From Solirubrum sp044628455 (lineage in GTDB: Bacteria; Bacteroidota; Bacteroidia; Cytophagales; Hymenobacteraceae), in contig NZ_JBIYZW010000002.1 of the NCBI RefSeq assembly GCF_044628455.1, positions 806,001-870,000 of the forward strand: a stretch of DNA of 64,000 nt, given 5' to 3'. Numbering within the stretch: position 1 is the stretch's first letter; the number at the start of each line of letters is the position of its first letter. Below, piece by piece: positions 18,215-26,925 of the stretch. The translations under genes and the position numbers were made by a program. The notes below the pieces were generated by a model. The model ran no database searches and was not told the DNA's origin. It worked only from the letters and a program-made list of their open reading frames with translations.

Positions 18215-19741
18215 ATGAGCTACTTGTCTCGTACCGTCGCGCTGGCCGCTGCCAGTCCGGCCGCCAGCCTGCCCGACGCGCAGCTGCTGGCTTTGCCCGA
18301 AAAAGTGCTGCAGTTTGGCACCGGCGTGCTGCTGCGCGGCCTGCCCGACTACTTCATCGACAAAGCCAACCGCCAGGGCCTGTTCAACGGCCGCATCGTG
18401 GTGGTGAAAAGCACCGACGGCGGCGACATTTCGGCCTTCGAGCGCCAGGACGGGCTGTACACGCTCTGCATCCGCGGCGTCGAAGACGAGCAGACCATCG
18501 AGGAAAACGTGGTGTGCGCGGCCATCAGCCGGGTGCTGTCGGCCAAAAGCCAGTGGGCGGAAATTCTCCGGTGCGCTGCCAACCCCGAGCTGACGGTGGT
18601 CATCAGCAACACCACCGAAGTGGGCATTCAGCTGGTGGCCGACGACATCCGGCAAAGCCCGCCGGTATCGTTTCCCGGCAAGCTGCTGGCCTTTCTCTAC
18701 GCCCGCTACCAGGCCTTTGGCGGCGACAAAACCAAGGGCCTGGTGATTGTGCCCACCGAGCTGGTGCCCGACAACGGCCGCAAGCTCGAAGGCATTCTGC
18801 TGGAGCTGGCCCACCGCAACGACCTCGACACCGACTTCCTGGAGTGGCTCGAATCGGCCAACCAGGTCTGCAACTCCCTGGTCGACCGCATCGTGCCGGG
18901 CCGGCCCGACGCGGCCACGCGCAACGCCCTGACCGGGCAACTGGGCTACGAAGACGAGCTGCTGACCATCTCCGAGTCGTTCCGCCTCTGGGCCATCGAG
19001 GGCGACGAGCACGTGCGCCGGGTGCTCTCGTTTGCCCAGGCCGACGAAGGCGTAATCATTCAGCCCGACATCAACGAGTTTCGGGAGCTGAAGCTGCGCC
19101 TGCTCAACGGCACGCACACGCTCAGCTGCGGGCTGGCCTTCCTGAGCGGCTTCGAGACGGTGCGCGCCGCCATGGAAGACGACGCGCTGGCCGCCTTCAT
19201 CAGCAACCTGATGCTGGCCGATTTGCTGCCCGGCATTCCCTACCCCGTCGACGCCACGCTGGCCCACCGCTTCGGCGGGCAGGTGCTCGACCGGTTCCGC
19301 AACCCCTACATCGACCACCGCTGGCTGTCGATTACCATGAACTACTCGGCCAAGATGCAGATGCGCAACGTGCCCACGCTGCTGCACTACTACCAGCAGC
19401 TGGTGGTGGTGCCCCAGTACATCAGCCTGGGCTTTGCGGCCTACCTGCTGTTCATGCGCGGCGTGCAGGAGGAAAACGGCACCTGGTACGGGCAGTCGAA
19501 CGGCGAAACCTACCCCATTCAGGACGACAAGGCCGGCTACTTCGCCGACCTCTGGCAGCGCCTGCAGCCCGAGGAACTCACCCGCACTGTGCTGCAAAGC
19601 CACGCCCTGTGGGGCCACGACCTGACCCTGCTGCCGGGCTTCGCCGCGCAGGTGGCCACCTACCTGCGGCAGATGCTGGCCCAGGGTGTGTACGCCACGG
19701 TGGGCGCCTACCTCAACGAAAAGGTCTTTCTCGACAAATGA
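18215..19741 (+). CDS. uxaB: Tagaturonate reductase (altronate oxidoreductase)
   Basis: 508-residue member of the mannitol dehydrogenase family. It reduces tagaturonate to altronate with NADH in the cytoplasm. The N-terminal dinucleotide-binding motif is VLQFGTGVLLRG (about 31-42). The family catalytic region reads KLRLLNGTHTLSCG (about 293-306), followed by the all-helical C-terminal domain. UxaB rather than UxuB is indicated by the STDGGD N-terminal region and by its position next to uxaA. The stop overlaps the uxaA start as ATGA, so the two are translationally coupled. Confidence 0.92.
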   Translation: MSYLSRTVALAAASPAASLPDAQLLALPEKVLQFGTGVLLRGLPDYFIDKANRQGLFNGRIVVVKSTDGGDISAFERQDGLYTLCIRGVEDEQTIEENVVCAAISRVLSAKSQWAEILRCAANPELTVVISNTTEVGIQLVADDIRQSPPVSFPGKLLAFLYARYQAFGGDKTKGLVIVPTELVPDNGRKLEGILLELAHRNDLDTDFLEWLESANQVCNSLVDRIVPGRPDAATRNALTGQLGYEDELLTISESFRLWAIEGDEHVRRVLSFAQADEGVIIQPDINEFRELKLRLLNGTHTLSCGLAFLSGFETVRAAMEDDALAAFISNLMLADLLPGIPYPVDATLAHRFGGQVLDRFRNPYIDHRWLSITMNYSAKMQMRNVPTLLHYYQQLVVVPQYISLGFAAYLLFMRGVQEENGTWYGQSNGETYPIQDDKAGYFADLWQRLQPEELTRTVLQSHALWGHDLTLLPGFAAQVATYLRQMLAQGVYATVGAYLNEKVFLDK

Positions 19742-21390
19742 AACATCTCGTAGCCCAGATTCACCCCCAGGACAACGTGCTGGTCGCCCTCACCGACCTG
19801 CCCGTGGGTACGCCCGTGCCCTGGAACGGCGGTATGATTACTACCACCCAGGCCATTCCGGCCAAGCACAAAGTAGCCACCCGCGACCTGGAGCCCGGCG
19901 ACCTGGTGCACATGTACGGGGTGCTGGTGGGCAAGGTGCGCGAGCGGATTCCGCTGGGCGGCCTGCTCACCACGGCCAACATCCAGCACGCTACCGACTC
20001 GTTTGAGCAGACCGGCACCCGCCGCCTCGACTGGCCCCGGCCCGACGTGGGCCGGTGGCAGGAGCGCACCTTCCTGGGCTTTCACCGCGCCGACGGCCGC
20101 GTGGGCACCGCCAACTACTGGTTGGTAATTCCCTTGGTATTCTGCGAAAACCGCAACATTCAAGTGCTGGAAGAAGCCCTGGTCGACGACCTGGGCTACG
20201 GCCGCCGCAAAAGCTACCAGCCCCAGACCCAGGAGCTGATCCAGCTGATGCGGGCCGGCAAATCGGTGGAGGAAATTCTGCAGGCCGACTTGCAAACGGC
20301 CCTCGACGGGCAGGCCAAGCCGCGGCTGTTTCCAAACGTGGATGGCGTGCGCTTTCTCACCCACGAGGGCGGCTGCGGCGGCATTCGGCAGGATGCCCAG
20401 ACGCTGTGCGGGCTGCTGGCCGGCTACATCACCCACCCCAACGTGGCCGGCGCCACGGTGCTCAGCCTGGGCTGCCAGAACGCGCAGGTGTCGATGCTGC
20501 AGGACGAAATCAACAAGCGCAGCCCGCAGTTTCTCAAGCCGCTCTACATCCTGGAGCAGCAGAAAATCGGCACCGAGGAAGCCCTCATCAGCACGGCCCT
20601 GCGCCAGACGTTTGCGGGCCTGATGCAGGCCAACGCTCAGCACCGCGAGCCGGCCCCCTTGAGCAAGCTTTGCATCGGGCTGGAGTGCGGCGGCTCCGAT
20701 GGCTTCTCGGGCATCTCGGCCAACCCCGCCGTGGGCCACGTCTCCGACCTGGTAGTGGCCCTGGGCGGCTCGGTTATTCTGGCCGAATTCCCCGAGCTGT
20801 GCGGGGTGGAGCAGGAGCTGGTCGACCGCTCGGTGGACGAGGAAACGGCCCGGCGCTTCAGCTCCCTGATGAAGGCCTACGGCGACTCGGCCGTAGCCGT
20901 GGGCTCGGGCTTCGACATGAACCCCTCGCCCGGCAACATCCGCGACGGGCTGATTACCGACGCCATGAAGTCGGCCGGCGCGGCCCGCAAGGGCGGCTCG
21001 TCGCCGGTGGTGGCGGTGCTGGACTACCCCGAGCCGGTAACCAAGCCCGGCCTGAACCTGCTCTGCACCCCCGGCAACGACGTGGAATCGACCACGGCAG
21101 AAGTCGGTTCGGGCGCCAACGTGGTGCTGTTCACCACCGGCCTGGGCACGCCCACCGGCAACCCCATTGCCCCGGTGGTGAAGATTGCCACCAACACCCC
21201 GCTGGCCCGGCGCATGCCCGACATCATCGACCTGAACACCGGCACCGTCATCGATGGCGAGGAGACCATTGAGCAGGCCGGCGAGCGGATTCTGGAGTAC
21301 GTCATCCGCGTGGCCAGCGGCGAGGAAGTGGCCGCCGTGCGCCACGGCCAGACCGACTTCATTCCCTGGAAGCGCGGCGTGAGCCTGTAG
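19738..21390 (+). CDS. uxaA: Altronate dehydratase
   Basis: 550-residue enzyme dehydrating altronate to KDG. The N-terminal SAF domain (about 1-95) and the C-terminal UxaA catalytic domain are fused in the full-length form. HEGGCGGIRQDA, LECGGSDGFSGISANPA and CTPGNDVESTT are family signatures with the Fe-binding Cys residues. The start ATG at 19738 overlaps the uxaB stop by 4 bases. The longer open frame reaching back to 18514 is antigenic noise in another frame of uxaB and lacks family similarity. A heptamer element separates it from uxaC. Confidence 0.94.
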   Translation: MKHLVAQIHPQDNVLVALTDLPVGTPVPWNGGMITTTQAIPAKHKVATRDLEPGDLVHMYGVLVGKVRERIPLGGLLTTANIQHATDSFEQTGTRRLDWPRPDVGRWQERTFLGFHRADGRVGTANYWLVIPLVFCENRNIQVLEEALVDDLGYGRRKSYQPQTQELIQLMRAGKSVEEILQADLQTALDGQAKPRLFPNVDGVRFLTHEGGCGGIRQDAQTLCGLLAGYITHPNVAGATVLSLGCQNAQVSMLQDEINKRSPQFLKPLYILEQQKIGTEEALISTALRQTFAGLMQANAQHREPAPLSKLCIGLECGGSDGFSGISANPAVGHVSDLVVALGGSVILAEFPELCGVEQELVDRSVDEETARRFSSLMKAYGDSAVAVGSGFDMNPSPGNIRDGLITDAMKSAGAARKGGSSPVVAVLDYPEPVTKPGLNLLCTPGNDVESTTAEVGSGANVVLFTTGLGTPTGNPIAPVVKIATNTPLARRMPDIIDLNTGTVIDGEETIEQAGERILEYVIRVASGEEVAAVRHGQTDFIPWKRGVSL

Positions 21391-21392
21391 GC

Positions 21393-21493
21393 TGGTTTTT
21401 GGTGATTGGTTGTTGGTTTTTGGCCAAACAAAGACCGCGCAACCGCCCGCTTAATCGCCCAAAAACCAACAACCAAAAACGATAAACCAAGCC
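21393..21493. repeat. Heptamer inverted-repeat element between uxaA and uxaC
   Basis: The left arm (about 21393-21424), 2 bases after the uxaA stop, is GGTTTTT/GGTGATT/GGTTGTT/GGTTTTT. The right arm (21459-21493) is CCAAAAA/CCAACAA/CCAAAAA/CGATAAA/CCAAGCC and touches the uxaC ATG. Bases 21406-21423 and 21459-21476 are perfect 18-bp inverted repeats with a 35-base loop. Confidence 0.85.
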
Positions 21494-22936
21494 ATGAAGC
21501 CCTTCCTCGGCCCCGACTTTCTGCTGCAAACCGAAACGGCGCGCGTGCTCTACCACGAGTACGCGCAGCCCATGCCCATCATCGATTACCACAACCACCT
21601 GCTGCCCGACCAGATTGCCGAGGATAAGCAGTTTGAGAACCTGACGCAGATCTGGCTCTACGGCGACCATTACAAGTGGCGGGCCATGCGCACCAACGGG
21701 GTAGACGAGCGGTTTATCACCGGCGACGCCTCGGACTGGGAGAAGTTTGAGAAGTGGGCCGAAACCGTGCCCCAGACCCTGCGCAACCCGCTTTACCACT
21801 GGACCCACCTGGAGCTGCAGCGCTACTTCGGCGTGACGGAGCTGCTCAGCAAGGAGTCGGCCCGCCGCATCTACGACCACTGCTCCCAGCTGCTGCGCAC
21901 GCCCGAGTACTCGGTACAGAACCTGCTGAAGAAGATGAACGTGCAGACCCTCTGCACCACCGACGACCCGGCCGACTCGCTGGAGCACCACCGCGCTATT
22001 GCGGCCAATCCGTTCGGCGTGCAGGTGCTGCCCACCTTCCGCGCCGACAAAGCCATGTCGCCCGAAGACCCGGCTGCCTACAACGCCTACCTGGATAAGC
22101 TGGGCGCCGCCGCCGCGGTCGACATCGTGAGCTTCCCCGACCTGGAAACCGCCCTGCGCGTGCGCCACGACTACTTTGCCGCCCTGGGCTGCCGCCTCTC
22201 CGACCACGGCCTGGAGCAGATGTACGCCGCTGACTACACCGACGCGGAAATCCACGCCATCTTCGCCAAGGTGCGGGGCGGGCAGGCGCTGGCGCCGGCG
22301 GAAATCCTGCAGTTCAAGTCGGCCGTGCTGGTGCTGCTGGCTGAAATGGACTGGGAGAAAGGCTGGACCCAGCAGTTTCACCTGGGCGCGCTGCGCAACA
22401 ACAACGCCCGCATGCTGCGCCAGCTCGGCCCCGACACCGGCTGGGACTCCATCGGCGACTTCGCGCAGGCCCCGGCGCTGTCGAAGTTTCTGGACCGGCT
22501 CGACACCCAGGACAAGCTGGCCAAGACCATTCTCTACAACCTCAACCCCGCCGACAACGAGCTGTTCGCCACCATGATCGGCAACTTCCAGGACGGCTCG
22601 GTGGCGGGCAAGATGCAGTTCGGTTCGGGCTGGTGGTTTCTCGACCAGAAAGACGGCATGGAGCGGCAGATCAACGCCCTTTCCAACATGGGTTTGCTGA
22701 GCCGCTTCGTGGGCATGCTCACCGATTCGCGCAGCTTCCTCTCGTACCCGCGCCACGAGTACTTCCGTCGCATACTGTGCAACGTCTTCGGCCGCGACGT
22801 GGAAAACGGCGAGCTGCCGGCCGATATCGAGCTGCTGGGCCGCACGGTGCAGAACATCTGCTTCCACAACGCCGAGCAGTACTTCGGCTTCCGCACCGTG
22901 GCCCAGCCCGGCCCGGTGGCCGTGGCCGCGCACTAG
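21494..22936 (+). CDS. uxaC: Glucuronate/galacturonate isomerase
   Basis: 480-residue amidohydrolase-fold isomerase converting galacturonate to tagaturonate (and glucuronate to fructuronate). The N-terminal metal-site motif IIDYHNHL, the YGDHYKWRAMRTNGV stretch (about 56-70) and the C-terminal SYPRHEYFRRILCN are UxaC hallmarks, and length is normal. It provides the first step before uxaB and uxaA, which are encoded just upstream. Because no uxuB/uxuA genes are present, the galacturonate branch is the intended one here. The start codon is directly preceded by the A/C-rich arm of a heptamer element. Confidence 0.95.
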   Translation: MKPFLGPDFLLQTETARVLYHEYAQPMPIIDYHNHLLPDQIAEDKQFENLTQIWLYGDHYKWRAMRTNGVDERFITGDASDWEKFEKWAETVPQTLRNPLYHWTHLELQRYFGVTELLSKESARRIYDHCSQLLRTPEYSVQNLLKKMNVQTLCTTDDPADSLEHHRAIAANPFGVQVLPTFRADKAMSPEDPAAYNAYLDKLGAAAAVDIVSFPDLETALRVRHDYFAALGCRLSDHGLEQMYAADYTDAEIHAIFAKVRGGQALAPAEILQFKSAVLVLLAEMDWEKGWTQQFHLGALRNNNARMLRQLGPDTGWDSIGDFAQAPALSKFLDRLDTQDKLAKTILYNLNPADNELFATMIGNFQDGSVAGKMQFGSGWWFLDQKDGMERQINALSNMGLLSRFVGMLTDSRSFLSYPRHEYFRRILCNVFGRDVENGELPADIELLGRTVQNICFHNAEQYFGFRTVAQPGPVAVAAH

Positions 22937-23034
22937 GTCGTTGCTCGTTGGTTTTTGGTGAGTGGTTTATGGTTGTTGGTTCCGCATCAGCAGCCCCAGG
23001 CCAAAAACCAATAACCGATTACCATAAACCATCC
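22937..23034. repeat. Heptamer element between uxaC and kdgK
   Basis: Left arm (22937-22982), right after the uxaC stop: TTTTTGG/TTTATGG/TTGTTGG-type units. Right arm (23001-23033): CCAAAAA/CCAATAA/CCATAAA units. Individual units are reverse complements (GGTTTATGG with CCATAAACC) but the order of units is scrambled, so pairing would be imperfect. The third LacI-type operator candidate begins 9 bases after the right arm. Confidence 0.75.
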
Positions 23035-23042
23035 CCGTCGGC

Positions 23043-23062
23043 AACGTTCCCGCAAACGATGC
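23043..23062 (+). promoter_or_regulatory. Candidate LacI-type operator, site 3 (kdgK)
   Basis: AACGTTCCCGCAAACGATGC, preceded by GGC as in site 2. It keeps both half-sites of sites 1 and 2 (AACGTTCCCG and AACGAT) with small changes in the centre, but lacks the CAAATAAA tail. It lies about 120 bases upstream of kdgK, so the kdgK-kdgA-exuT unit would join the same regulon. Confidence 0.55.
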
Positions 23063-23181
23063 CGGTGTTTTTGTTGGGCCTGACCGATTGCCCCGCGGCT
23101 TTTCCTGCCGAAGTTGTTGGTCGACCCCGTTCACTTTAACCCTCGGCCCCGGCGTACCCGCCGGCGTCTTGGCCCCCCGGA

Positions 23182-24195
23182 ATGAAGCAGATTGTCACGT
23201 TTGGCGAAATCATGATGCGGCTCGCGCCGCCGTTGAACTACCGCCTCGAGCAGGCCGCGCAGCTGGAAGTCACCTACGGCGGCGGCGACGCCAACGTGGC
23301 CGCCTCGCTGGCCTGCCTGGGCGCGCCCGCCGCCCACGTTACCTGCTTTCCCGACCACCAGCTGGGCCGCGCCGCGGTGCAGCAGTTTCGCCGCCTGGGC
23401 GTGGACATGCGCCACACCGTGTTCAGCCCCAACACCCGCCTGGGGTTGTACTTCCTGGAAGTGGGCGCCTCGCTGCGGGCCAGCAGCATCGTCTACGACC
23501 GGTTCGACTCGGCCTTTGCCAAGCTCGACCCGGCGGCCTTCGACTGGGACGACATTCTGAAGGACGCGCAGTGGCTGCACTGGACGGGCATCACCGCCGC
23601 CGTATCGGCCGGGGCGGCCCAGGCCACGCGCGACGCCATTCGGGCGGCCCGCCGGCTGGGCATCACCGTGTCGGCCGACGTGAACTACCGCCGCAACCTG
23701 TGGCAGTACGGGCAGCGGGCCCAGGATGTGATGCCCGAGCTGACGGCCGGCTGCGACGTGGTGGTGTGCTCCCAGGGCGATGCCGAAGATTTGTTCGGCA
23801 TCGTGGCCCGGGCAGATGCCCCCAACGGCTTTGCCTCCATGGCCGAGCAGCTGCGGCAGCAGTTTCCGCAGATCAGGCAGGTCATTGCCACCAAGCGCAA
23901 AACCCAGAGCGCCTCGCACGAGCGCATCAAGGGCATGCTGGTGGATGAGCAGGGCTACCAGGAAACCAGCTACTACGACCTCACGCCCGTGGTCGACCGC
24001 ATCGGCGGCGGCGACGCCTTCATTGCCGGCTTTATCTACGGAGCGGTGCAGCAGCGGCCGGCCGCCGAGTGCCTGGCCTTCGCCACTGCGGCCTCGGCCC
24101 TCAAGCACACCATCCACGGCGACGTGAACCTGGCCACCGCGGCTGAGGTCGACCACATCGTGCGGGGCAACACCTCCGGGCGCCTGCTCCGCTAA
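23182..24195 (+). CDS. kdgK: 2-keto-3-deoxygluconate kinase
   Basis: 337-residue PfkB-family sugar kinase phosphorylating KDG to KDPG. The substrate-side motif is GGGDANVAASLACLG (about 33-47). The C-terminal active-site motif IGGGDAFIAGFIYG has the catalytic Asp of the GxGD type. NYRRNLW (about 169-175) is typical of KDG kinases. It lies upstream of kdgA by 21 bases and of exuT, forming the common lower part of both uronate routes. Its 245-base leader contains a heptamer element and a candidate LacI-type operator. Confidence 0.93.
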   Translation: MKQIVTFGEIMMRLAPPLNYRLEQAAQLEVTYGGGDANVAASLACLGAPAAHVTCFPDHQLGRAAVQQFRRLGVDMRHTVFSPNTRLGLYFLEVGASLRASSIVYDRFDSAFAKLDPAAFDWDDILKDAQWLHWTGITAAVSAGAAQATRDAIRAARRLGITVSADVNYRRNLWQYGQRAQDVMPELTAGCDVVVCSQGDAEDLFGIVARADAPNGFASMAEQLRQQFPQIRQVIATKRKTQSASHERIKGMLVDEQGYQETSYYDLTPVVDRIGGGDAFIAGFIYGAVQQRPAAECLAFATAASALKHTIHGDVNLATAAEVDHIVRGNTSGRLLR

Positions 24196-24216
24196 CCCTT
24201 CAACCCCGCTTTCCCC

Positions 24217-24894
24217 ATGAACCCGGCCACCCAATACGACCCGAAGATTTCCTCCGCCGACGTGCTGCAGCGCGTGCTGGCCTCGCCGGTTATTCCGGTG
24301 TTCTACCACGCCGACGTGGACTACGCCCAGCGCATGCTGTCGGCCTGCTACGCGGGCGGCATCCGGGTGTTTGAGTTTACCAACCGCGGCGACAACGCCT
24401 TCGAGGTGTTCGGCCAGCTGCGGCGCTACGCCCGCGAGCAGTGCCCCGAGCTGCTGCTGGGCATTGGCACCATTTACAACGCCCGGGACGCGGAAGCCTT
24501 CATCCTGGCCGGCGCCGACTTCGTGGTGCAGCCCATTACCACCGCCGACGTAGCCGCCACCTGCCGCCACCACGACGTAGCCTGGGTGCCGGGCGTGATG
24601 ACGCTCAATGAGATTTTTCACGCCACCCGCCTGGGGGCGGCCCTCGTGAAGATCTTCCCCGGCAGCGTGGTGGGCCCCGACTACGTGAAGGCCGTGCGCG
24701 GCCCCATGCCCCAGGTCAAGATCATGGTCACGGGCGGCGTCGAGCCCACCGTGGAGAGCCTGCGCGAGTGGTTTGGGGCCGGCGTGAACTGCGTGGGCAT
24801 GGGCAGCCAGCTGTTCAAGAACGCCGACGACCCCGCCGCGCTCAGCCGGCGCATTGCCGGGCTGCTCGAATTCGTAGCCACCGTTAAGCCCTAG
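24217..24894 (+). CDS. kdgA: KDPG aldolase
   Basis: 225-residue class I aldolase cleaving 2-keto-3-deoxy-6-phosphogluconate to pyruvate and glyceraldehyde-3-phosphate. GIGTIYNARDAEAFILAGADFVVQP region motifs and the Schiff-base Lys in AALVKIFPGS (about residue 146) are visible, as is VTGGVEPT. The Entner-Doudoroff product enters central metabolism, and the triose phosphate must be recycled by gluconeogenesis, consistent with the fbp gene further downstream. The exuT start follows 5 bases after the stop. Confidence 0.93.
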   Translation: MNPATQYDPKISSADVLQRVLASPVIPVFYHADVDYAQRMLSACYAGGIRVFEFTNRGDNAFEVFGQLRRYAREQCPELLLGIGTIYNARDAEAFILAGADFVVQPITTADVAATCRHHDVAWVPGVMTLNEIFHATRLGAALVKIFPGSVVGPDYVKAVRGPMPQVKIMVTGGVEPTVESLREWFGAGVNCVGMGSQLFKNADDPAALSRRIAGLLEFVATVKP

Positions 24895-24899
24895 CCGCC

Positions 24900-26255
24900 A
24901 TGCCCACGACCACCCCCTCTTCGGTGGAGCGCGCCGCCGGCCCGGCTCTGCTCAGCGCCGAGCACATCGGCAAGTACCGCTGGACCATCTGCTCGCTGGT
25001 GTTCTTTGCCACCACCGTCAACTACCTCGACCGGGCCGTCATTTCCCTGCTCAAGCCCTACCTCGAAACCGAGTTCAAGTGGAACGCGGGCGACTACGCC
25101 AACATTGAAATTGCCTTCAAGGTGGCCTACTCGCTGGGCATGGTGGGCGCGGGCCGCATCATCGACAAGCTGGGTACTAAGATCGGCTACGCCCTGGCCA
25201 CGTTTCTGTGGAGCCTGGCCGCCATTGGCCACGCCTTTGTGACGGGTACGCTGGGCTTTAGCGTGGCCCGCGCCTTTTTGGGCGTGACCGAAGCCGGCAA
25301 CTTCCCGGCGGCCATCAAGGCCACGGCTGAGTGGTTTCCGCAGCGCGAGCGGGCGCTGGCCACGGGCATTTTCAACTCGGGCTCCAACGTGGGCGCCATC
25401 ATTGCCCCGCTTTCGGTGCCCTTCATTGCCGAAACCCTGGGCTGGCAGTGGGCCTTCATCATCACCGGCGCTTTGGGCTTTGTGTGGCTGGTGCTCTGGT
25501 TTATCTACTACGAAGTGCCCGCCAAGCAGGCCCGCCTGGGTCAGGCCGAGTACGCCTACATCCACAGCGACGCGGAAAGTCAGGCCGACGACGCCAGTGA
25601 CAAACCGCGCGTTTCCTGGTTCCGGCTGCTGAGCTTCCGCCAAACCTGGGCCTTCGTGCTGGGCAAGTTCCTGACCGACCCCATCTGGTGGTTTTACCTG
25701 TTCTGGCTGCCCGACTTCCTCAACAAGCAGTACGGCCTGAAAGGTACCGACGTGGCCCTGCCGGTGGCGGTGGTGTACATCCTGTCGAGCGTGGGCAGTG
25801 TGGGCGGCGGCTGGATTCCGCTGAACTTCATCCGCAACGGCTGGCCGGCGTTCCGCGCCCGCAAAACCTCCATGCTGCTCATCGCCCTGTGCGTGCTGCC
25901 CATCGTGTTTGCCCAGCAGCTGGGCCAGATCAACATGTGGCTGGCGGTGCTGGTCATCGGCATTGCGGCGGCGGCCCACCAGGCCTGGAGCGCCAACATC
26001 TTCACCACCGTGTCGGACATGTTTCCCAAGCGCGCGGTGGCTTCGGTGACGGGTATCGGCGGCATGGCCGGCGGCCTGGGCGGCATCCTGCTCTCGGCCC
26101 TGGTGCAGAAGCGCATGTTTGTGTACTACGAAAGCATCAACCAGCTCGAAACAGCCTACTTCATCATGTTCCTGATTTGCGGCGGCGCCTACCTGCTGGC
26201 CTGGGGCCTGATGCACCTGCTGGCCCCGCGCATGAAGCAGATCGAGCTGGACTAG
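24900..26255 (+). CDS. exuT: Hexuronate transporter, MFS family (ExuT-like)
   Basis: 451-residue inner-membrane carrier with about 12 transmembrane segments. The anion:cation symporter (ACS) subfamily signatures are visible: VNYLDRAVISLL in the first helix, GRIIDKLGTKIGYA between helices 2 and 3, and RAFLGVTEAGNFPAAIKATAEWFP in helix 4. It would import galacturonate or glucuronate by proton symport. Its place as the last gene of the kdgK-kdgA unit, 5 bases after kdgA, supports this substrate. It is followed by a long heptamer element. Confidence 0.92.
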   Translation: MPTTTPSSVERAAGPALLSAEHIGKYRWTICSLVFFATTVNYLDRAVISLLKPYLETEFKWNAGDYANIEIAFKVAYSLGMVGAGRIIDKLGTKIGYALATFLWSLAAIGHAFVTGTLGFSVARAFLGVTEAGNFPAAIKATAEWFPQRERALATGIFNSGSNVGAIIAPLSVPFIAETLGWQWAFIITGALGFVWLVLWFIYYEVPAKQARLGQAEYAYIHSDAESQADDASDKPRVSWFRLLSFRQTWAFVLGKFLTDPIWWFYLFWLPDFLNKQYGLKGTDVALPVAVVYILSSVGSVGGGWIPLNFIRNGWPAFRARKTSMLLIALCVLPIVFAQQLGQINMWLAVLVIGIAAAAHQAWSANIFTTVSDMFPKRAVASVTGIGGMAGGLGGILLSALVQKRMFVYYESINQLETAYFIMFLICGGAYLLAWGLMHLLAPRMKQIELD

Positions 26256-26256
26256 T

Positions 26257-26439
26257 CAATTGTTAGTTGGCAGTTGTCAGTGTCTGGTGCCTGGTCGGGG
26301 GTAACGGATTGGCAGCCGGTGCTGCCTCCGGCGCCGAACCCCAGGCCACGAAAACCCAAAGTGAAGCACTAAGCACCAACAACGGACAACTCGTAACTGG
26401 CAACTAACAACTGCCAACTCCCAACGGACAACTCAACCC
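26257..26439. repeat. Heptamer element between exuT and the NTF2-like gene
   Basis: The left arm (about 26257-26301) starts right after the exuT stop with TGTTAGT/TGGCAGT/TGTCAGT units. The right arm (about 26375-26437) ends 2 bases before the next ATG with GGCAACT/AACAACT/GCCAACT/GACAACT units. Short perfect complements (AGTTGGCAGTT with AACTGCCAACT) can pair. The central part resembles neither arm and holds nothing that I recognise. Confidence 0.75.
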
Positions 26440-26925
26440 ATGCAACGACTCCTGATGCTGGCTTTTTTGCTGGTGCTCACGACCACCTCCGGGCTGCGGG
26501 CGCAGACGGCGGTCAGCAAGAAAAACCGGGCAGCCCAGCAGCAGATGGAAGCCCTGGAGCGGCAGCGCTTCGCGGCCCAGGTCAGCAAGGACTACGCCCT
26601 GCTCGAGCGCGTGTTGGCCGACGACCTGGTGTACATCCACGGCAGCGGCAAGCAGAACGGCAAGCCCGACTACATTCAAAGCATCCGCGACGGGCAGAGT
26701 CGCTACGACCGGATCGACGTGGAAGCCCTGCACGTGCGCGCCTACAACGACGGGCGGGCCGCCGTGGTCAACGGTATCATCGTCATTACTACCTTGCCCG
26801 CCACGCCCGACGCCGCGCCCAGCCGCGCCCGCTTCAAGTACGTAGTGGTGCAGATCAAAGACCCCAGGAAAGGCTGGCAGGTGGTCACGTGGCAGTCGCA
26901 AAAGCAGGCCGACCCCAAAAGTTGA
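26440..26925 (+). CDS. Exported NTF2-like (DUF4440/SnoaL-type) protein
   Basis: 161-residue protein with a signal peptide (ending GLRAQ) and one cone-shaped alpha+beta NTF2-like domain (about 35-150). The pattern MEALERQRFAAQVSKDYALLERVLADDLVYIHGSG is typical of DUF4440 proteins, which include steroid-isomerase-like folds of varied or unknown function. No catalytic residues can be assigned. It lies between exuT and fbp and is bordered on both sides by heptamer elements, so it may be an inserted passenger rather than part of the pathway. Function unknown. Confidence 0.8.
   Translation: MQRLLMLAFLLVLTTTSGLRAQTAVSKKNRAAQQQMEALERQRFAAQVSKDYALLERVLADDLVYIHGSGKQNGKPDYIQSIRDGQSRYDRIDVEALHVRAYNDGRAAVVNGIIVITTLPATPDAAPSRARFKYVVVQIKDPRKGWQVVTWQSQKQADPKS

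Noticed and set aside
18514..19737. N-terminal extension of the altronate dehydratase frame back into uxaB
   Set aside because: It overlaps uxaB in another frame with Arg/Pro-rich composition; the ATGA overlap at 19738 gives the normal UxaA start.
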